A stretch of 64,000 nucleotides of DNA from Nitrospira sp. CR1.1 (GCA_014055465.1 WIAF01000002.1:248001-312000), one strand, 5' to 3'. Positions 1 to 8,683 are shown, counted from the first letter of the stretch. The notes: generated by a model not told the origin, from the letters alone. A program made the numbers and translations.

Positions 1-1
1 A

Positions 2-841
2 GGCACCGAAGTGCTCCCCGCCTTGCGACAAGCCCTCAAGAGCCCGCAAGACAGCTCAAGACTGCAGCAGATCATCCTCCTGACCGATGGCCAGGTCGGG
101 AATGAGGAAGAATTGTTTGAGTTGCTGCACCAACGTGTGGGCACCAGGCGTTTGTTCACGGTCGGCATCGGCTCGACGCCCAATAGCCACCTGATGCGAA
201 AAGCCGCCGAATTCGGGCGCGGCACGTTCACCTATATCGGCAAGGTCGATGAAGTGGAACAGAAGCTGGAGCGCCTGTTCAAAAAACTGGAACGCCCGGT
301 GCTGGGGGACATCGCCCTCGATCCGGCCGGATGGTCCGGGCTGGAACACTATCCGGCCAAGATTACCGATCTCTATGAAGGTGAGCCGATTGTGCTGGCA
401 CTCAAGGCTGATGCACTCCCGTCACACGCGATGTTGCGTGGGCAGGCGGGGGGCCATCCCTGGTCGCTCCCGGTCCCATTGAACCAGACCTCCGCGTATG
501 GCGGGCTCTCCGTTTATTGGGCGCGGCAAAAAATCTCGTCGCTGATGGATGAAGCCTACAAGGGGGGCAGTGACGAGGCAACGAAAACCTCCGTCCTCGA
601 AGTGGCATTGGCCCACCACCTTGTCAGCCAATACACGAGTCTGGTGGCCGTCGATATCACACCGGTTCGACCGACCGATGCTCCTGGCGAAGAGCAGGGT
701 CACGCAACGAACCTGGCCAGTGCGCAGGACCTCGGAGCCTTGCCGAAGACGGCCACCGGCTGGCAACTGCACCTCTTGCTAGGATTCTCCGCGGTGGTAC
801 TGGCAGCATGGCTGAGAGCACTGCGGATCGGGGTCGCATGA
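2..841 (+). CDS. VIT/VWA-type sortase substrate, 3' part only
   Basis: The reading frame is open from base 2, so the gene starts before the window and only about its last 280 codons are seen. The visible part begins in a VWA domain (GTEVLPAL, then LLTDGQVGNE and a TVGIGSTPN strand typical of inter-alpha-trypsin-inhibitor/VWA proteins). It ends with a cell-surface sorting signal: LPKTATG, about 17 hydrophobic residues and a short tail with two arginines. This arrangement, with a sortase gene directly behind it, matches the family called marine proteobacterial sortase target protein. The protein would be exported, held in the membrane by its tail and cleaved or transferred by the partner enzyme. 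Its last codons overlap the sortase start as ATGA, so the two are translationally coupled. The role in the envelope is unknown. Confidence 0.85.
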   Translation, partial: GTEVLPALRQALKSPQDSSRLQQIILLTDGQVGNEEELFELLHQRVGTRRLFTVGIGSTPNSHLMRKAAEFGRGTFTYIGKVDEVEQKLERLFKKLERPVLGDIALDPAGWSGLEHYPAKITDLYEGEPIVLALKADALPSHAMLRGQAGGHPWSLPVPLNQTSAYGGLSVYWARQKISSLMDEAYKGGSDEATKTSVLEVALAHHLVSQYTSLVAVDITPVRPTDAPGEEQGHATNLASAQDLGALPKTATGWQLHLLLGFSAVVLAAWLRALRIGVA

Positions 842-1440
842 GTCGAACCAGGCAGCAGTCCTCGCTCCTGCTCTGGCTGATGGCGAGCCTCCTCACCATC
901 GGATTGTGGCAGGTCTGGGAAGGATCGTGGATGTATGCCAAGGCCGGGCTCGCGCAGCTTCTGCTGCAGCGGGCCTGGACTCGCTCCCTTGCGGGAGAGG
1001 CCATGCCGAAACCCTGGCCCTGGGCCGACACCTGGCCGGTCGCGCGCCTGCAGATGCCACGCCTATCGGTCGATATGATCGTGTTAGCCGGCGCCCATGG
1101 ACGCACGTTGGCATTCGGGCCGGGTCACGTCGGTTCAAGTGCCCTGCCAGGACAACCAGGCACCGTGATGATCGCCGGACATCGAGACACACATTTCCAT
1201 TTTTTGCAGCACATGCAACCGAACGATCGACTCGAGGTCACAGGAACAGATGGAACCATTCAGCACTATCGGGTTGCAGAGCAGGGCGTCTTGGATTCGC
1301 GGCGGGACCGTATTCCGACGAGAGATGATCAGGAGGAATTGATCCTGGTTACGTGCTTCCCCTTTGATGCGATCACGAACGGCGGGCCGTTGCGCTACGT
1401 GGTGCGGGCCGAGGCGGTGCATCAGGCCGAACATTCATGA
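838..1440 (+). CDS. Class of sortase paired with VWA substrate
   Basis: A 200-residue membrane-anchored transpeptidase. One membrane segment lies at about residues 9-25, then the sortase barrel. The catalytic set is visible: His115 in AGHRDTHF, Cys173 in LVTCFPF and Arg186 in GPLRYVV. I chose the ATG at 838 because it overlaps the stop of the upstream gene (ATGA); an in-frame upstream start at 808 would run far into that gene. It should act on the LPKTATG signal of the preceding protein. Sortases are mainly Gram-positive, but a dedicated one-substrate pair of this type is known from Gram-negatives. The two genes converge on the RND pump gene, with only about 55 bases between the ends. Confidence 0.9.
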   Translation: MSRTRQQSSLLLWLMASLLTIGLWQVWEGSWMYAKAGLAQLLLQRAWTRSLAGEAMPKPWPWADTWPVARLQMPRLSVDMIVLAGAHGRTLAFGPGHVGSSALPGQPGTVMIAGHRDTHFHFLQHMQPNDRLEVTGTDGTIQHYRVAEQGVLDSRRDRIPTRDDQEELILVTCFPFDAITNGGPLRYVVRAEAVHQAEHS

Positions 1441-1495
1441 GGCGCTTCAGCATTCACTGAACGCAACGATCGGTTTCAGTCCATATGCGCTAGGC

Positions 1496-4400
1496 TCATT
1501 CCTTCCGGTCATCGTTGCCGATCGATTCGGCCCCGGCTCCCGTCGCTGCAGTCGAAGGTGATGGCCTTCGGTAGCGGTGCAGCAATTGATACAACACCGG
1601 GAGCACCAGGAGAATCAACGCGGCGGAGGTCAGCATTCCTCCCACCACAACCCTCGCCAGAGGTTGCTGCGACTGCGCCCCGATCCCGGTGGCAATCGCC
1701 GCAGGCAGCAGTCCGATGGCGGCAGCCAGCGAGGTCATCAGCACCGGGCGCATCCGAACCTCCGCGCTTTTCATAATAGCGTCACGAATCTCATATCCTT
1801 CCCGCAAGAGCTCCTGCATCCGGCTAATGAGAATCAAGGCGCCCTGCACGGCGACACCGAACAGCGAAATGAATCCGACCGCCGCCGAAATACTGAAGTG
1901 CGTACCGGTGACCAGCAAAGCCAGCACGCCGCCGACCAGTGAGAAGGGCACCGCCGCGAGTACGAGGAAGGCATCGCGCAGATTGTTCAGTACGAGGTAC
2001 ACGAGGAACAGAATGAGCAGCAGTGTGATCGGCACAATCTTGGCGAGGCGCGCTTTTTCTTCCTGCAGCTGATCGAACTCTCCATGCCATTCAATCCGGT
2101 AGCCAGCGGGAAGCGGAACCTGTTGTGCAATCCGTTCTTGCGCCTCCCGAACCGTGCCCTCCAGGTCCCGGCCCCGCACGCTGAACTTGATGGGAATATA
2201 CCGTTCGTTATTCTCCCGATACACGATGAACGCGCCCGTCTGTTCCGTGATAGAGGCCAATTGCTTGAGCGGAATCCGCGCACCATCGGGGGTGCTGACG
2301 ACGATATTGCCGATCGATTCGATATCGCGCCGGAACTCTGGGAGAAACCGCACGACCAGGTCGAACCACCGTTCGCCCTCATAGATTTGGGTGACGGCCT
2401 GGCCGCCGATAGCCGCCTGCACCACATCATTGACGTCGCCCACCTTGAGGCCATACCGCGCGCACTCCTCGCGATTAACCTCGATGACCAGGTTGGGTTG
2501 CCCCAACAGGTGGAGCACGCCCAGGTCTTTCACGCCCCGCACCTCTTTCATCTGCACCTCGATCTGTGCGGCCAACTGCTCTAGGGTCTGGAGATCGCTG
2601 CCGTACAGCTTGACGGCGTTCTCGCCCTTCACCCCGGACATCGCCTCCTGCACATTGTCTTGAATGGCCTGGGAAAAATTGAAGGTCACGCCGGGAATCG
2701 CCGCCAAGCGGTGCTCGATTTGATCGACCAGCGCTTTTTTGGTCGGCACCTCCGCGCGCCACTCCTTGAAGGGCTTCAAGGTCACCAGAAATTCGGCATT
2801 AAAGAAACTGGTGGGATCGGTGCCGTCGTCCGGGCGCCCCAATTGCGAGGCCGCACTGATGACCTCCGGGAATTGCCTGAAGATGGCGCGAATATCAGTC
2901 ACGAGACGGGCGGCCTGTTCGAACGAAATATCCACTGGAAAGGTCGTGCGCATCCAGATATTGCCTTCTTCCAGCGCCGGCATAAACTCGCCGCCGATAA
3001 ACGGCACGGCCCCCATGGCCAGGACCAACGTCACAATCGCGATGCCGATCACCAACCATTCGCGCTGAAGCCCCCAATTCAACAAGGCCATATAGCGCCG
3101 GCTCAAGAATTCCACCACCGCCGTGTCATGCTCCTTGATCGGCCCGTTCAGCAGAAGTGAGCACAGCGCCGGCGCCAGGGTAAAGGCCATCAGCAGCGCG
3201 CCGCTCAGCGCAAAGCCGTAGGTCAGAGACATTGGAGCAAATACTTTTCCCGGCACCCCTGTCATGGTGAACAGAGGCAAAAAGGCGATGACGATGATCG
3301 TCGTGGCGAAAAAAATCGGACGCCCGACTTCGCGCGCCGCACGCATGACATGCATCGGGACTGTTACGCCGGCCGAGGATTTGTGCGCGAGATGATAGAA
3401 AATGCTTTCGACCATGATCAGCGTGGAATCGACGATGATGCCGAAGTCGACCGCCCCCAATGAAATCAAATTGGCCGACTGGCCGCTGAGGACCATCATC
3501 CCGAACGTGAACAGCAGGGCCACGGGGACGGTCAGCGCGACGATCATCGCGGTCCTGAAGTGTCCCAGGAACACATACAGAATGATCGAGACCAGCAGAA
3601 CACCCGCGATCAAAATATCAATCACGGTTTCGATGGTGGTATGGATGAGCACCGTGCGGTCGTAAAAGGTCTTGATCGCCACACCCTGCGGCAACTTGCG
3701 GGCATTGAGCTCCTGCACTTTCTCATGAACCTTGTCCAGCACCGGCAACGCCTTGGCGCCTCGCTGGAGCAACACGACGCCTTCCACGACATCGTCCCGG
3801 TCGTCGATGCCGACCTTGCCCAGACGCACGCGCGAGCCGATACTGGTCTTGCCGAGATTTCTGACAAACACCGGCGTGCCCTCTTTCTGCGTCACGACGG
3901 TGTTGGAAATATCGTCGAGCTTTTTGATCAAGCCCATGCCGCGAATATTGAAGCTTTGCTCCCCCATCGAGAGATAGTTTCCGCCCACATCGGTATTGCT
4001 CTTGGCGAGGCCGTCCATGACCTGATCGAGCGTCACGTTGTAACTCATGAGTTGTCCGGGGTCTAACTCGACGTGATACTCCTTGGTCGTTCCACCATAG
4101 GTGCTCACATCGATCACACCGGGCACCCGCTTAAACTCGCGGCGAATCTGCCAATCTTGCGTGGTCTTCAGATCGGTGAGGGACACATGGTCGCCGGTCA
4201 GTTCGTAGCGAAAGATTTCGGCGATCGCCGACCAGGGAGAAATGGTGGGTTGCACGTTTTGTGGCAGGACGGTGAGTTGCAGGCGATTGAGAATTTCCTG
4301 GCGATCTCGAAAATAGTCGGTTCCGAAGTCGAAATAGACTTTGACGTCGCTCAATCCAAAAATCGACAGCGACCGGATTTCCGACAGACCCGGCATCCCC

Positions 4401-4621
4401 TGGAGCGCAATCTCGATAGGCAACGTGATCGCGCGCTCCATCTGCTCGCCGGACCAGCCCGGATACTGCGTGATGACCTCGATCATCGGCGGCGACGGAT
4501 CGGGGTAGGCCACAACGTCCAGAATATGAAACGCGTAGAGGCCGCCAAACAACAGCGCGAGTCCAGCGAAACACACCATCAGTCTCTGCGCCAGCGCCGC
4601 TCCGACAAGTCGCTCGATCAT
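1496..4621 (-). CDS. Heavy-metal efflux RND transporter, CusA/CzcA type
   Basis: Inner-membrane proton-driven pump subunit of 1041 residues, the usual length for the HME-RND family. It has the two-fold layout of 12 membrane helices and two large periplasmic loops. The helix-4 signature of metal pumps is present: Asp392, Asp398 and Glu405 in VDFGIIVDSTLIMVES, the proton-relay set of CzcA-type proteins. The start at 4621 (MIERLVGAAL) follows a clear purine-rich RBS (GAGAGGAAAG); the longer frame to 4663 adds 14 charged residues and is less likely. No membrane-fusion protein or outer-membrane channel gene lies in the window, so partners must be elsewhere. Which metal is exported (Cu/Ag or Co/Zn/Cd) cannot be told from what I see. 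Confidence 0.93.
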   Translation of the reverse strand: MIERLVGAALAQRLMVCFAGLALLFGGLYAFHILDVVAYPDPSPPMIEVITQYPGWSGEQMERAITLPIEIALQGMPGLSEIRSLSIFGLSDVKVYFDFGTDYFRDRQEILNRLQLTVLPQNVQPTISPWSAIAEIFRYELTGDHVSLTDLKTTQDWQIRREFKRVPGVIDVSTYGGTTKEYHVELDPGQLMSYNVTLDQVMDGLAKSNTDVGGNYLSMGEQSFNIRGMGLIKKLDDISNTVVTQKEGTPVFVRNLGKTSIGSRVRLGKVGIDDRDDVVEGVVLLQRGAKALPVLDKVHEKVQELNARKLPQGVAIKTFYDRTVLIHTTIETVIDILIAGVLLVSIILYVFLGHFRTAMIVALTVPVALLFTFGMMVLSGQSANLISLGAVDFGIIVDSTLIMVESIFYHLAHKSSAGVTVPMHVMRAAREVGRPIFFATTIIVIAFLPLFTMTGVPGKVFAPMSLTYGFALSGALLMAFTLAPALCSLLLNGPIKEHDTAVVEFLSRRYMALLNWGLQREWLVIGIAIVTLVLAMGAVPFIGGEFMPALEEGNIWMRTTFPVDISFEQAARLVTDIRAIFRQFPEVISAASQLGRPDDGTDPTSFFNAEFLVTLKPFKEWRAEVPTKKALVDQIEHRLAAIPGVTFNFSQAIQDNVQEAMSGVKGENAVKLYGSDLQTLEQLAAQIEVQMKEVRGVKDLGVLHLLGQPNLVIEVNREECARYGLKVGDVNDVVQAAIGGQAVTQIYEGERWFDLVVRFLPEFRRDIESIGNIVVSTPDGARIPLKQLASITEQTGAFIVYRENNERYIPIKFSVRGRDLEGTVREAQERIAQQVPLPAGYRIEWHGEFDQLQEEKARLAKIVPITLLLILFLVYLVLNNLRDAFLVLAAVPFSLVGGVLALLVTGTHFSISAAVGFISLFGVAVQGALILISRMQELLREGYEIRDAIMKSAEVRMRPVLMTSLAAAIGLLPAAIATGIGAQSQQPLARVVVGGMLTSAALILLVLPVLYQLLHRYRRPSPSTAATGAGAESIGNDDRKE

Positions 4622-4748
4622 ACGTCTCTTTCCTCTCTGCTCGCTCCGGTGTCTGCGGAACACCCCACACCAGCATCACGCAACCAGCGCCCCGACCTCA
4701 CCCGAGGATCGAGTTGCTGGATAGTACATGGACGCGGCAAAGAGCGAG

Positions 4749-5087
4749 TTACAAGCGGTAGACGGACAATTTGGAGAGTACCAAGCGTGTCGGTTGCGGA
4801 TTCTCATCAGGGATGGAACGGCCTGCAGAAAACAATGGAAGGGTTTGCGCCGAAAGGCGCGCGGGGAGTTCTTCTTCGATAAGCGAGAGCGTTGTGGCGT
4901 CATCCCGCAGTTCGTCCAGATCCAGCTCGGTCGCCACCTGCGCGTCGACTAATGCGCCGGTCGGTTCGGCCTGAGCACCTATCAAGTCTGCCCACGAAAG
5001 ACTGGCTACCACAATCCAGGTCAGCAGGAGGACAAACACCTTGGGGATCAGACGAGAAGATGGAGAACGCAACGAGATCATACGCAT
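4749..5087 (-). CDS. Small exported protein of unknown function
   Basis: 112 residues. The N-terminus looks like a Sec signal: a basic start, then a hydrophobic stretch around residues 15-33 ending ADLIGAQA. The rest is acidic then polar, with no motif I recognise. It lies 127 bases upstream of the RND pump on the same strand, and small periplasmic proteins are common beside CusA-type genes, so a role in the same metal response is possible. No strong RBS is visible, and the frame could still be fortuitous. Confidence 0.5.
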   Translation of the reverse strand: MRMISLRSPSSRLIPKVFVLLLTWIVVASLSWADLIGAQAEPTGALVDAQVATELDLDELRDDATTLSLIEEELPARLSAQTLPLFSAGRSIPDENPQPTRLVLSKLSVYRL

Positions 5088-5367
5088 TCATCAGGTGGCC
5101 ACTGCATAGCCACGTTGGGACCGACCATAACTGGAGAGTACCATAGCCTACGCGCGCCAACAAGCAACGGGAGATATGTTCGCGGACCGGCTATTCTCCG
5201 GACAGGCACGGCATCAACCCGTCGCTGACAACCGTTGAGCGGCGGGATAATGACCGGGGATTCTACCGCGATTGTGAAGCAACTCCGAAGTCTTTTCCCC
5301 CCCTCACATCACGACATCAACAGACAGAGGAGCGTTTGATCCACCATGGCATGAGATGGGCGGGGCT
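5088..5367. other. Intergenic, no gene seen
   Basis: About 280 bases between the start of the small exported protein and the end of the DUF5615 toxin gene. I see no convincing reading frame, RNA gene or strong hairpin. The promoter of the metal pump unit should lie at its left end. Confidence 0.5.
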
Positions 5368-5844
5368 TCATCCTGTGGTGTCGTGTCTACCGCCGCCGAA
5401 CGCAGTCTCGACGGTTACACTTTGGGGTACGCTGCACGCTCCGTGATTTGCGGGACGTGCAACGTATTCAGGTCGGGTCCGCACGCGGATTCGAGAGCGG
5501 TCTACGATGATGAGAGACGTGGTGAGTTCAGCTTCGGTGACCTTACTGAGCAATCGACCCAAAACCTGTTCGGTTTCTTCGATCGCTGTCGGCCTCACCC
5601 GAAGGCGCACAATGCCATGGTGTCGCTGTGTTGGAAAGGAACGGCCATCGGCGAAGTCTTCATCAAAGGTCACAACAACAGCGCTCTGTTGCTGCGCCCA
5701 GGCAAAGACCTCTTCATCAGGCTTCCCAGACAATCCGACATCGCCGGTGTGGAAGACGGCCCACGTCGGCTTCAACGGCTTCAGCCATGAAACGACGGCT
5801 TGGGGAACATTTTGGTCGAGAAGGATGGTCAGGCGGTCAGGCAC
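5368..5844 (-). CDS. DUF5615 PIN-like protein, probable toxin
   Basis: 158 residues from the GTG at 5844. It begins with the DUF5615 strand LTILLDQNVP, followed by HTGDVGLSGKPDEEV and VVVTFDEDFAD; the conserved acidic residues (LLDQN, TFDEDF) form the metal site of this PIN-like nuclease fold. The GTG start overlaps the end of the DUF433 gene by 8 bases, the usual arrangement of this toxin-antitoxin pair; a TTG at 5868 is possible but adds residues outside the fold. The C-terminal tail (from about residue 125) is longer than in typical members of about 115-120 residues and may be a read-through extension. Confidence 0.85.
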   Translation of the reverse strand: MPDRLTILLDQNVPQAVVSWLKPLKPTWAVFHTGDVGLSGKPDEEVFAWAQQQSAVVVTFDEDFADGRSFPTQRHHGIVRLRVRPTAIEETEQVLGRLLSKVTEAELTTSLIIVDRSRIRVRTRPEYVARPANHGACSVPQSVTVETAFGGGRHDTTG

Positions 5845-6058
5845 GCGGGATGACTTTCTCTTCGTCAATCACCTGGCTGGCATACTCAAGCGCGGCAGTG
5901 ACCTCGTTGGCGGTCAGTTCGGGGTACGAGTCAATGATCCGGGCCACGGTGTAGCCACCGGCCACCATGCCGAGGATGTTCTTCACCATAATGCGGGTGC
6001 CTCGAATTGTCGGCTTCCCGCTGCACATGTTTGGATAGACAACGATACGATCATCCAT
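5837..6058 (-). CDS. DUF433 antitoxin
   Basis: 73 residues, nearly all one DUF433 domain: RIVVYPNMCSGKPTIRGTRI near the start, then an HTH-like part ending in SYPELTANEVTAALEYA. These small proteins bind DNA and neutralise the DUF5615 partner encoded directly downstream. The ATG at 6058 is preceded by GAGGAA at normal distance; the longer frame to 6112 has no RBS. The promoter, and the usual autoregulated operator, should sit just upstream. The pair lies about 290 bases outside the left boundary of the tRNA-Thr element. Confidence 0.9.
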   Translation of the reverse strand: MDDRIVVYPNMCSGKPTIRGTRIMVKNILGMVAGGYTVARIIDSYPELTANEVTAALEYASQVIDEEKVIPRA

Positions 6059-6350
6059 GATGAATTCCTCACTGACTAACTGATTAGTCAGCCCAAGGCG
6101 AGGAGGCTCCACATGTCCTGCAAGATAAGCCGCTTAGCCGACGAGAACACCATCAGGCACATAATACTGATGCACGTCAGCCTCACTGTACGATCTCGTG
6201 CCAGTCGACAACTCCTATCAAATCAAACCACCTGGAGTGCCTCCAACACCCTGCACAATTTGGAGCACCAGACGCTTACACTGACAGAATTGAGGGGTGA
6301 GAGCAGCGCGGTCGTAAACCGCCAACAGGTTGATTCGTCGGGGATATTTC

Positions 6351-6395
6351 TGGAGCCGGCGAGTGGAATCGAACCACCGACCTGCGGTTTACGAA
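6351..6395. repeat. Left attachment repeat (att), 45 bp
   Basis: Identical to 16666-16710, that is from the CCA end to the anticodon loop of tRNA-Thr(CGT) on the minus strand. After base 6395 the identity stops, so no functional tRNA is encoded here. This is the hallmark of site-specific integration into a tRNA 3' end. Confidence 0.92.
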
Positions 6396-6494
6396 TCAGG
6401 CCAGGACAATTTCTAAAATGCTCGGTGTATCAAATGGTTCCCCCGTTTTAACTGCAAAAACATGTACTTGCGTGCATTCTATTGATTCGATGGA

Positions 6495-6546
6495 TTCGAG
6501 GTGTATAGGTGGGTTTTGAAACTTTTTAGCACAAATTTAGCACAGC
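6495..6546. repeat. 52-bp repeat, copy 1 (integrase-3'-end scar)
   Basis: Matches 8345-8396 with three mismatches. Its core TTTAGCACAAATTTAGCACA (6525-6544) also occurs inside the 3' coding end of the integrase (16603-16622), where it encodes Phe-Ser-Thr-Asn-Leu-Ala-Gln. In frame here it would read LFSTNLAQHMG, so it looks like the remnant of a related integrase gene. Confidence 0.75.
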
Positions 6547-6641
6547 ACATGGGATGTACCCTCAGTTATGACAGTCTTCCCACGTCACTCACCTGTGGAT
6601 CTACCTGGCTGCCTTTACGGCAGGTGAACCGCCAGCATAGT

Positions 6642-6944
6642 TTATTTGGTGGTGCTCGAGGCACCTTCGCCGACCACGATCAGGCACCCCCTGTATACAC
6701 CTAGCAAGTAGAATTCGTTTATCCCCACGCTTCGGATGTTCTGAATCGGCGGAGTGGCGTTGGCCATGGCCTGCTCAACGGTCGTGGAGCCGTAACCAAA
6801 CCCAAACGCGGCGTACGCGCAGTCCTTGCCCTCCGCCATTGGTTTCACCGAGAGATCCTCTGGGGTCAGGCGAAATGAGGCATTTATGCAGCCGGAGAGG
6901 AGTAGGGCCGTCAGCCAGCAGGTGCAGCAGATCAGTCGATGCAT
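6642..6944 (-). CDS. TRL-like lipoprotein, copy 3
   Basis: 100 residues. It starts with a lipoprotein signal and lipobox LLLSGC (Cys19), so it should be lipid-anchored. The mature part shares the core of its two neighbours: LTPEDLSVKPMAEGKDC, then FGFGYGSTTVEQAMANATPP and IQNIRSVGI. This pattern resembles the TRL (tRNA-associated locus) family, small lipoproteins of unknown role. Third of three tandem paralogues on the minus strand; the spacing of about 60 bases to the next copy fits one transcript. Divergence at the C-terminus suggests the copies are not fresh duplicates. Confidence 0.85.
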   Translation of the reverse strand: MHRLICCTCWLTALLLSGCINASFRLTPEDLSVKPMAEGKDCAYAAFGFGYGSTTVEQAMANATPPIQNIRSVGINEFYLLGVYRGCLIVVGEGASSTTK

Positions 6945-7001
6945 CGTATAGTCCTCCAGTACGCGGTAATCGTCGACAGACCGTCTCCGTTGGCGTCGCC
7001 G

Positions 7002-7304
7002 CTATGGCGCGGCGGCTGGTGCGCCCTCGCCAACCACGATGAGGCAGCTCCTATTCACAAACAGCAAGAAGAAGAGGCTGTGGCTCACGCTTCGGATTCT
7101 TTGAATCGGCGGGGTGGCGTTGGCCATGGCCTGCTCGACGGTATTGTTGCCGTAGCCCAACTCAAACAGGGTGTACATGCAGGTCTTGCCCTCCGCGATC
7201 GGTTTCACCGAGAGATCCTCGGGGGTGATGCGATTGGTGATGCTGACGCAGCCAACGAGCAGAAGCACGGCGAGACAGACGGTCAGCGTACAGAACGTGC
7301 GCAT
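7002..7304 (-). CDS. TRL-like lipoprotein, copy 2
   Basis: 100 residues from the ATG at 7304, which has a good RBS (AGAGGAGGACC); a longer frame to 7328 lacks one. Lipobox LLLVGC, then the shared core ITPEDLSVKPIAEGKTC and LGYGNNTVEQAMANATPP. The variable C-terminal third ends in LIVVGEGAPAAAP, close to the end of copy 3. Function is unknown; envelope location is inferred from the lipobox. Confidence 0.87.
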   Translation of the reverse strand: MRTFCTLTVCLAVLLLVGCVSITNRITPEDLSVKPIAEGKTCMYTLFELGYGNNTVEQAMANATPPIQRIRSVSHSLFFLLFVNRSCLIVVGEGAPAAAP

Positions 7305-7340
7305 GCGGGGTCCTCCTCTTGCGAACATATCATGTTCTAA

Positions 7341-7649
7341 CTAGCGTGCTCCCACGCCGGCTGGAGCGCTCTCACCGACGACCTTCAGGCAGTGTGATTC
7401 GAAGACTAGGAAATGAAAGACCGTTAGACTGATGCTGCGAATGTTCTGAATCGGCGGGGTGGCGTTGGCCATGGCCTGCTCAGCGGTATTGGTGCCGTAG
7501 CCAAAATTAAACAGGGTGTATATGCAGGTCTTCCCCTCAGCCATCGGTTTCACCGAGAGATTCTCCGGCGTGATGCGAAAGGAGAGGTCTACGCAGCCGG
7601 TGAGGAGCAGTGCGGAAAGACCGGCCGCTAGCCTGGGCAATGTGCGCAT
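7341..7649 (-). CDS. TRL-like lipoprotein, copy 1
   Basis: 102 residues with RBS GGAGGACACC before the ATG at 7649. Signal peptide with lipobox LLLTGC, then ITPENLSVKPMAEGKTC and FGYGTNTAEQAMANATPP. First of the three tandem paralogues, 36 bases upstream of copy 2, so the set is most likely one operon, perhaps starting with the exported protein at 8004. Confidence 0.87.
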   Translation of the reverse strand: MRTLPRLAAGLSALLLTGCVDLSFRITPENLSVKPMAEGKTCIYTLFNFGYGTNTAEQAMANATPPIQNIRSISLTVFHFLVFESHCLKVVGESAPAGVGAR

Positions 7650-7665
7650 GTGGTGTCCTCCAAGA

Positions 7666-8004
7666 CTACGCAGTTAGATATGGATCTGGGTTCGTCGGCT
7701 CGACAAAATGAACAGGCACGCGCCTCAGGCGGCACCGATCGTCGACGACGGTGATAAAGCGAGCGCTACGTAATTGGGAAATAAACAAATCAGTGCTGAT
7801 GCTCCGAAAAGGTGACTTGTCCGTTGTCATTGATAGTTTGAGTCGGTCCGCTCCAGGCGACGTACTTGGCCCGATAGGAAGTTGTGGCACGGTCTCGAAG
7901 TTCACAATTAGGGCAGCTGCTGGTCTGGTAAAAAATGTGAGCGCGAGAGTCATGAAGACGAAGATTGAAAACGTTGCACTACGAAGACGGGCAGGAGAAT
8001 TCAT
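7666..8004 (-). CDS. Small exported protein, function unknown
   Basis: 112 residues from the ATG at 8004, preceded by AGAGGAC. A signal peptide is visible (hydrophobic residues about 12-31 ending RPAAA). The mature part has no family I recognise; it contains two cysteine-poor beta-like stretches and ends with PTNPDPYLTA. It is co-directional with the three TRL-like lipoproteins and only 16 bases away from the first, so it may be co-expressed with them. The further upstream frame to 8055 lacks an RBS. Confidence 0.65.
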   Translation of the reverse strand: MNSPARLRSATFSIFVFMTLALTFFTRPAAALIVNFETVPQLPIGPSTSPGADRLKLSMTTDKSPFRSISTDLFISQLRSARFITVVDDRCRLRRVPVHFVEPTNPDPYLTA

Positions 8005-8542
8005 GTGTCCTCTGTGGTAGAAGGTGCGTTCCAATGGCAGTGCGTTGTAGCACAATTCGCTGAATTTGAATCAACTATTTTCATGTTGAAGGCACGAATA
8101 TCTACGCATCTCTGAATAACTATTTTCATGTCAGAATAATCGCTCGAAGGGTGCATGAAAGTACATACACATACTAAGCAACCAACATGGGCAACTGAGC
8201 TTTTTCGCACACTCCGCACGGTGCGAAATTGCACCGCCCGAACAAGAATAACGTTCGATCGCTTATGCTGATGGGAGACACGAAGAACGTATGTACGCTT
8301 TACGTGCAGACTGGTCGCGCAATTCTATGCCTGATGTAGATCACTTCGAGGTGTATAGGGGGATTTTGAAAATTTTTAGCACAAATTTAGCACAGCGATT
8401 TGGGGTGAACCCCTTCCCTGAGGCAGGTTGGCATTAGGACATTTCGAATTAATGCCTTTTCGTCACTCCAGTCTCCTGCTGGATTTCACATCCTCTTGAG
8501 GCATAAAAACTCTACACGCATGCCCCTATATATCTCTAAAAA
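8005..8542. other. Intergenic; AT-rich spacer
   Basis: No gene of normal size is seen. Upstream of the minus-strand exported protein are two direct copies of AACTATTTTCATGT (8073-8086 and 8118-8131, 45 bases apart), which could be regulator sites. The 52-bp scar repeat lies at 8345-8396. Confidence 0.45.
8345..8396. repeat. 52-bp repeat, copy 2 (integrase-3'-end scar)
   Basis: Second copy of the repeat at 6495-6546, three mismatches, containing the 20-base core found in the integrase 3' end. It sits at the point where base composition drops from the TRL segment to the AT-rich cargo, so it probably marks an internal junction between two independently acquired segments. Confidence 0.75.
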
Positions 8543-8683
8543 ATGGTACTCGCAGAGATGCCTAGGGATGAATGGCCCTGGTATGCTCTAGTGAAACATC
8601 CAGACACCCGTGAAGAACAGATGCGTTTTGTCAATGCGTGCTACATTGCCAAATCGATCAACTCACTGATTTTACAATCTTAA
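8543..8683 (+). CDS. Possible small protein, 46 residues
   Basis: An open frame starting MVLAEMPRDEWPWYALVKHP and ending INSLILQS. No RBS is visible before the ATG and I know no relative. The residue use is protein-like (two Trp, charged and hydrophobic alternation), so it could be a real small gene or a remnant of a larger one, but chance cannot be ruled out. Confidence 0.25.
   Translation: MVLAEMPRDEWPWYALVKHPDTREEQMRFVNACYIAKSINSLILQS

Larger units (their letters stand above)
6059..6641. other. Intergenic; island junction
   Basis: No gene is seen. The stretch contains the left attachment repeat (6351-6395) and a scar related to integrase 3' ends (6495-6546), both listed separately. Left of 6351 is chromosomal backbone, right of it is the integrated element. 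Confidence 0.6.

Noticed and set aside
6351..6400. tRNA gene at the left att site
   Set aside because: Only the 3' half is present; no acceptor 5' strand or D-arm follows, so it is an integration scar.
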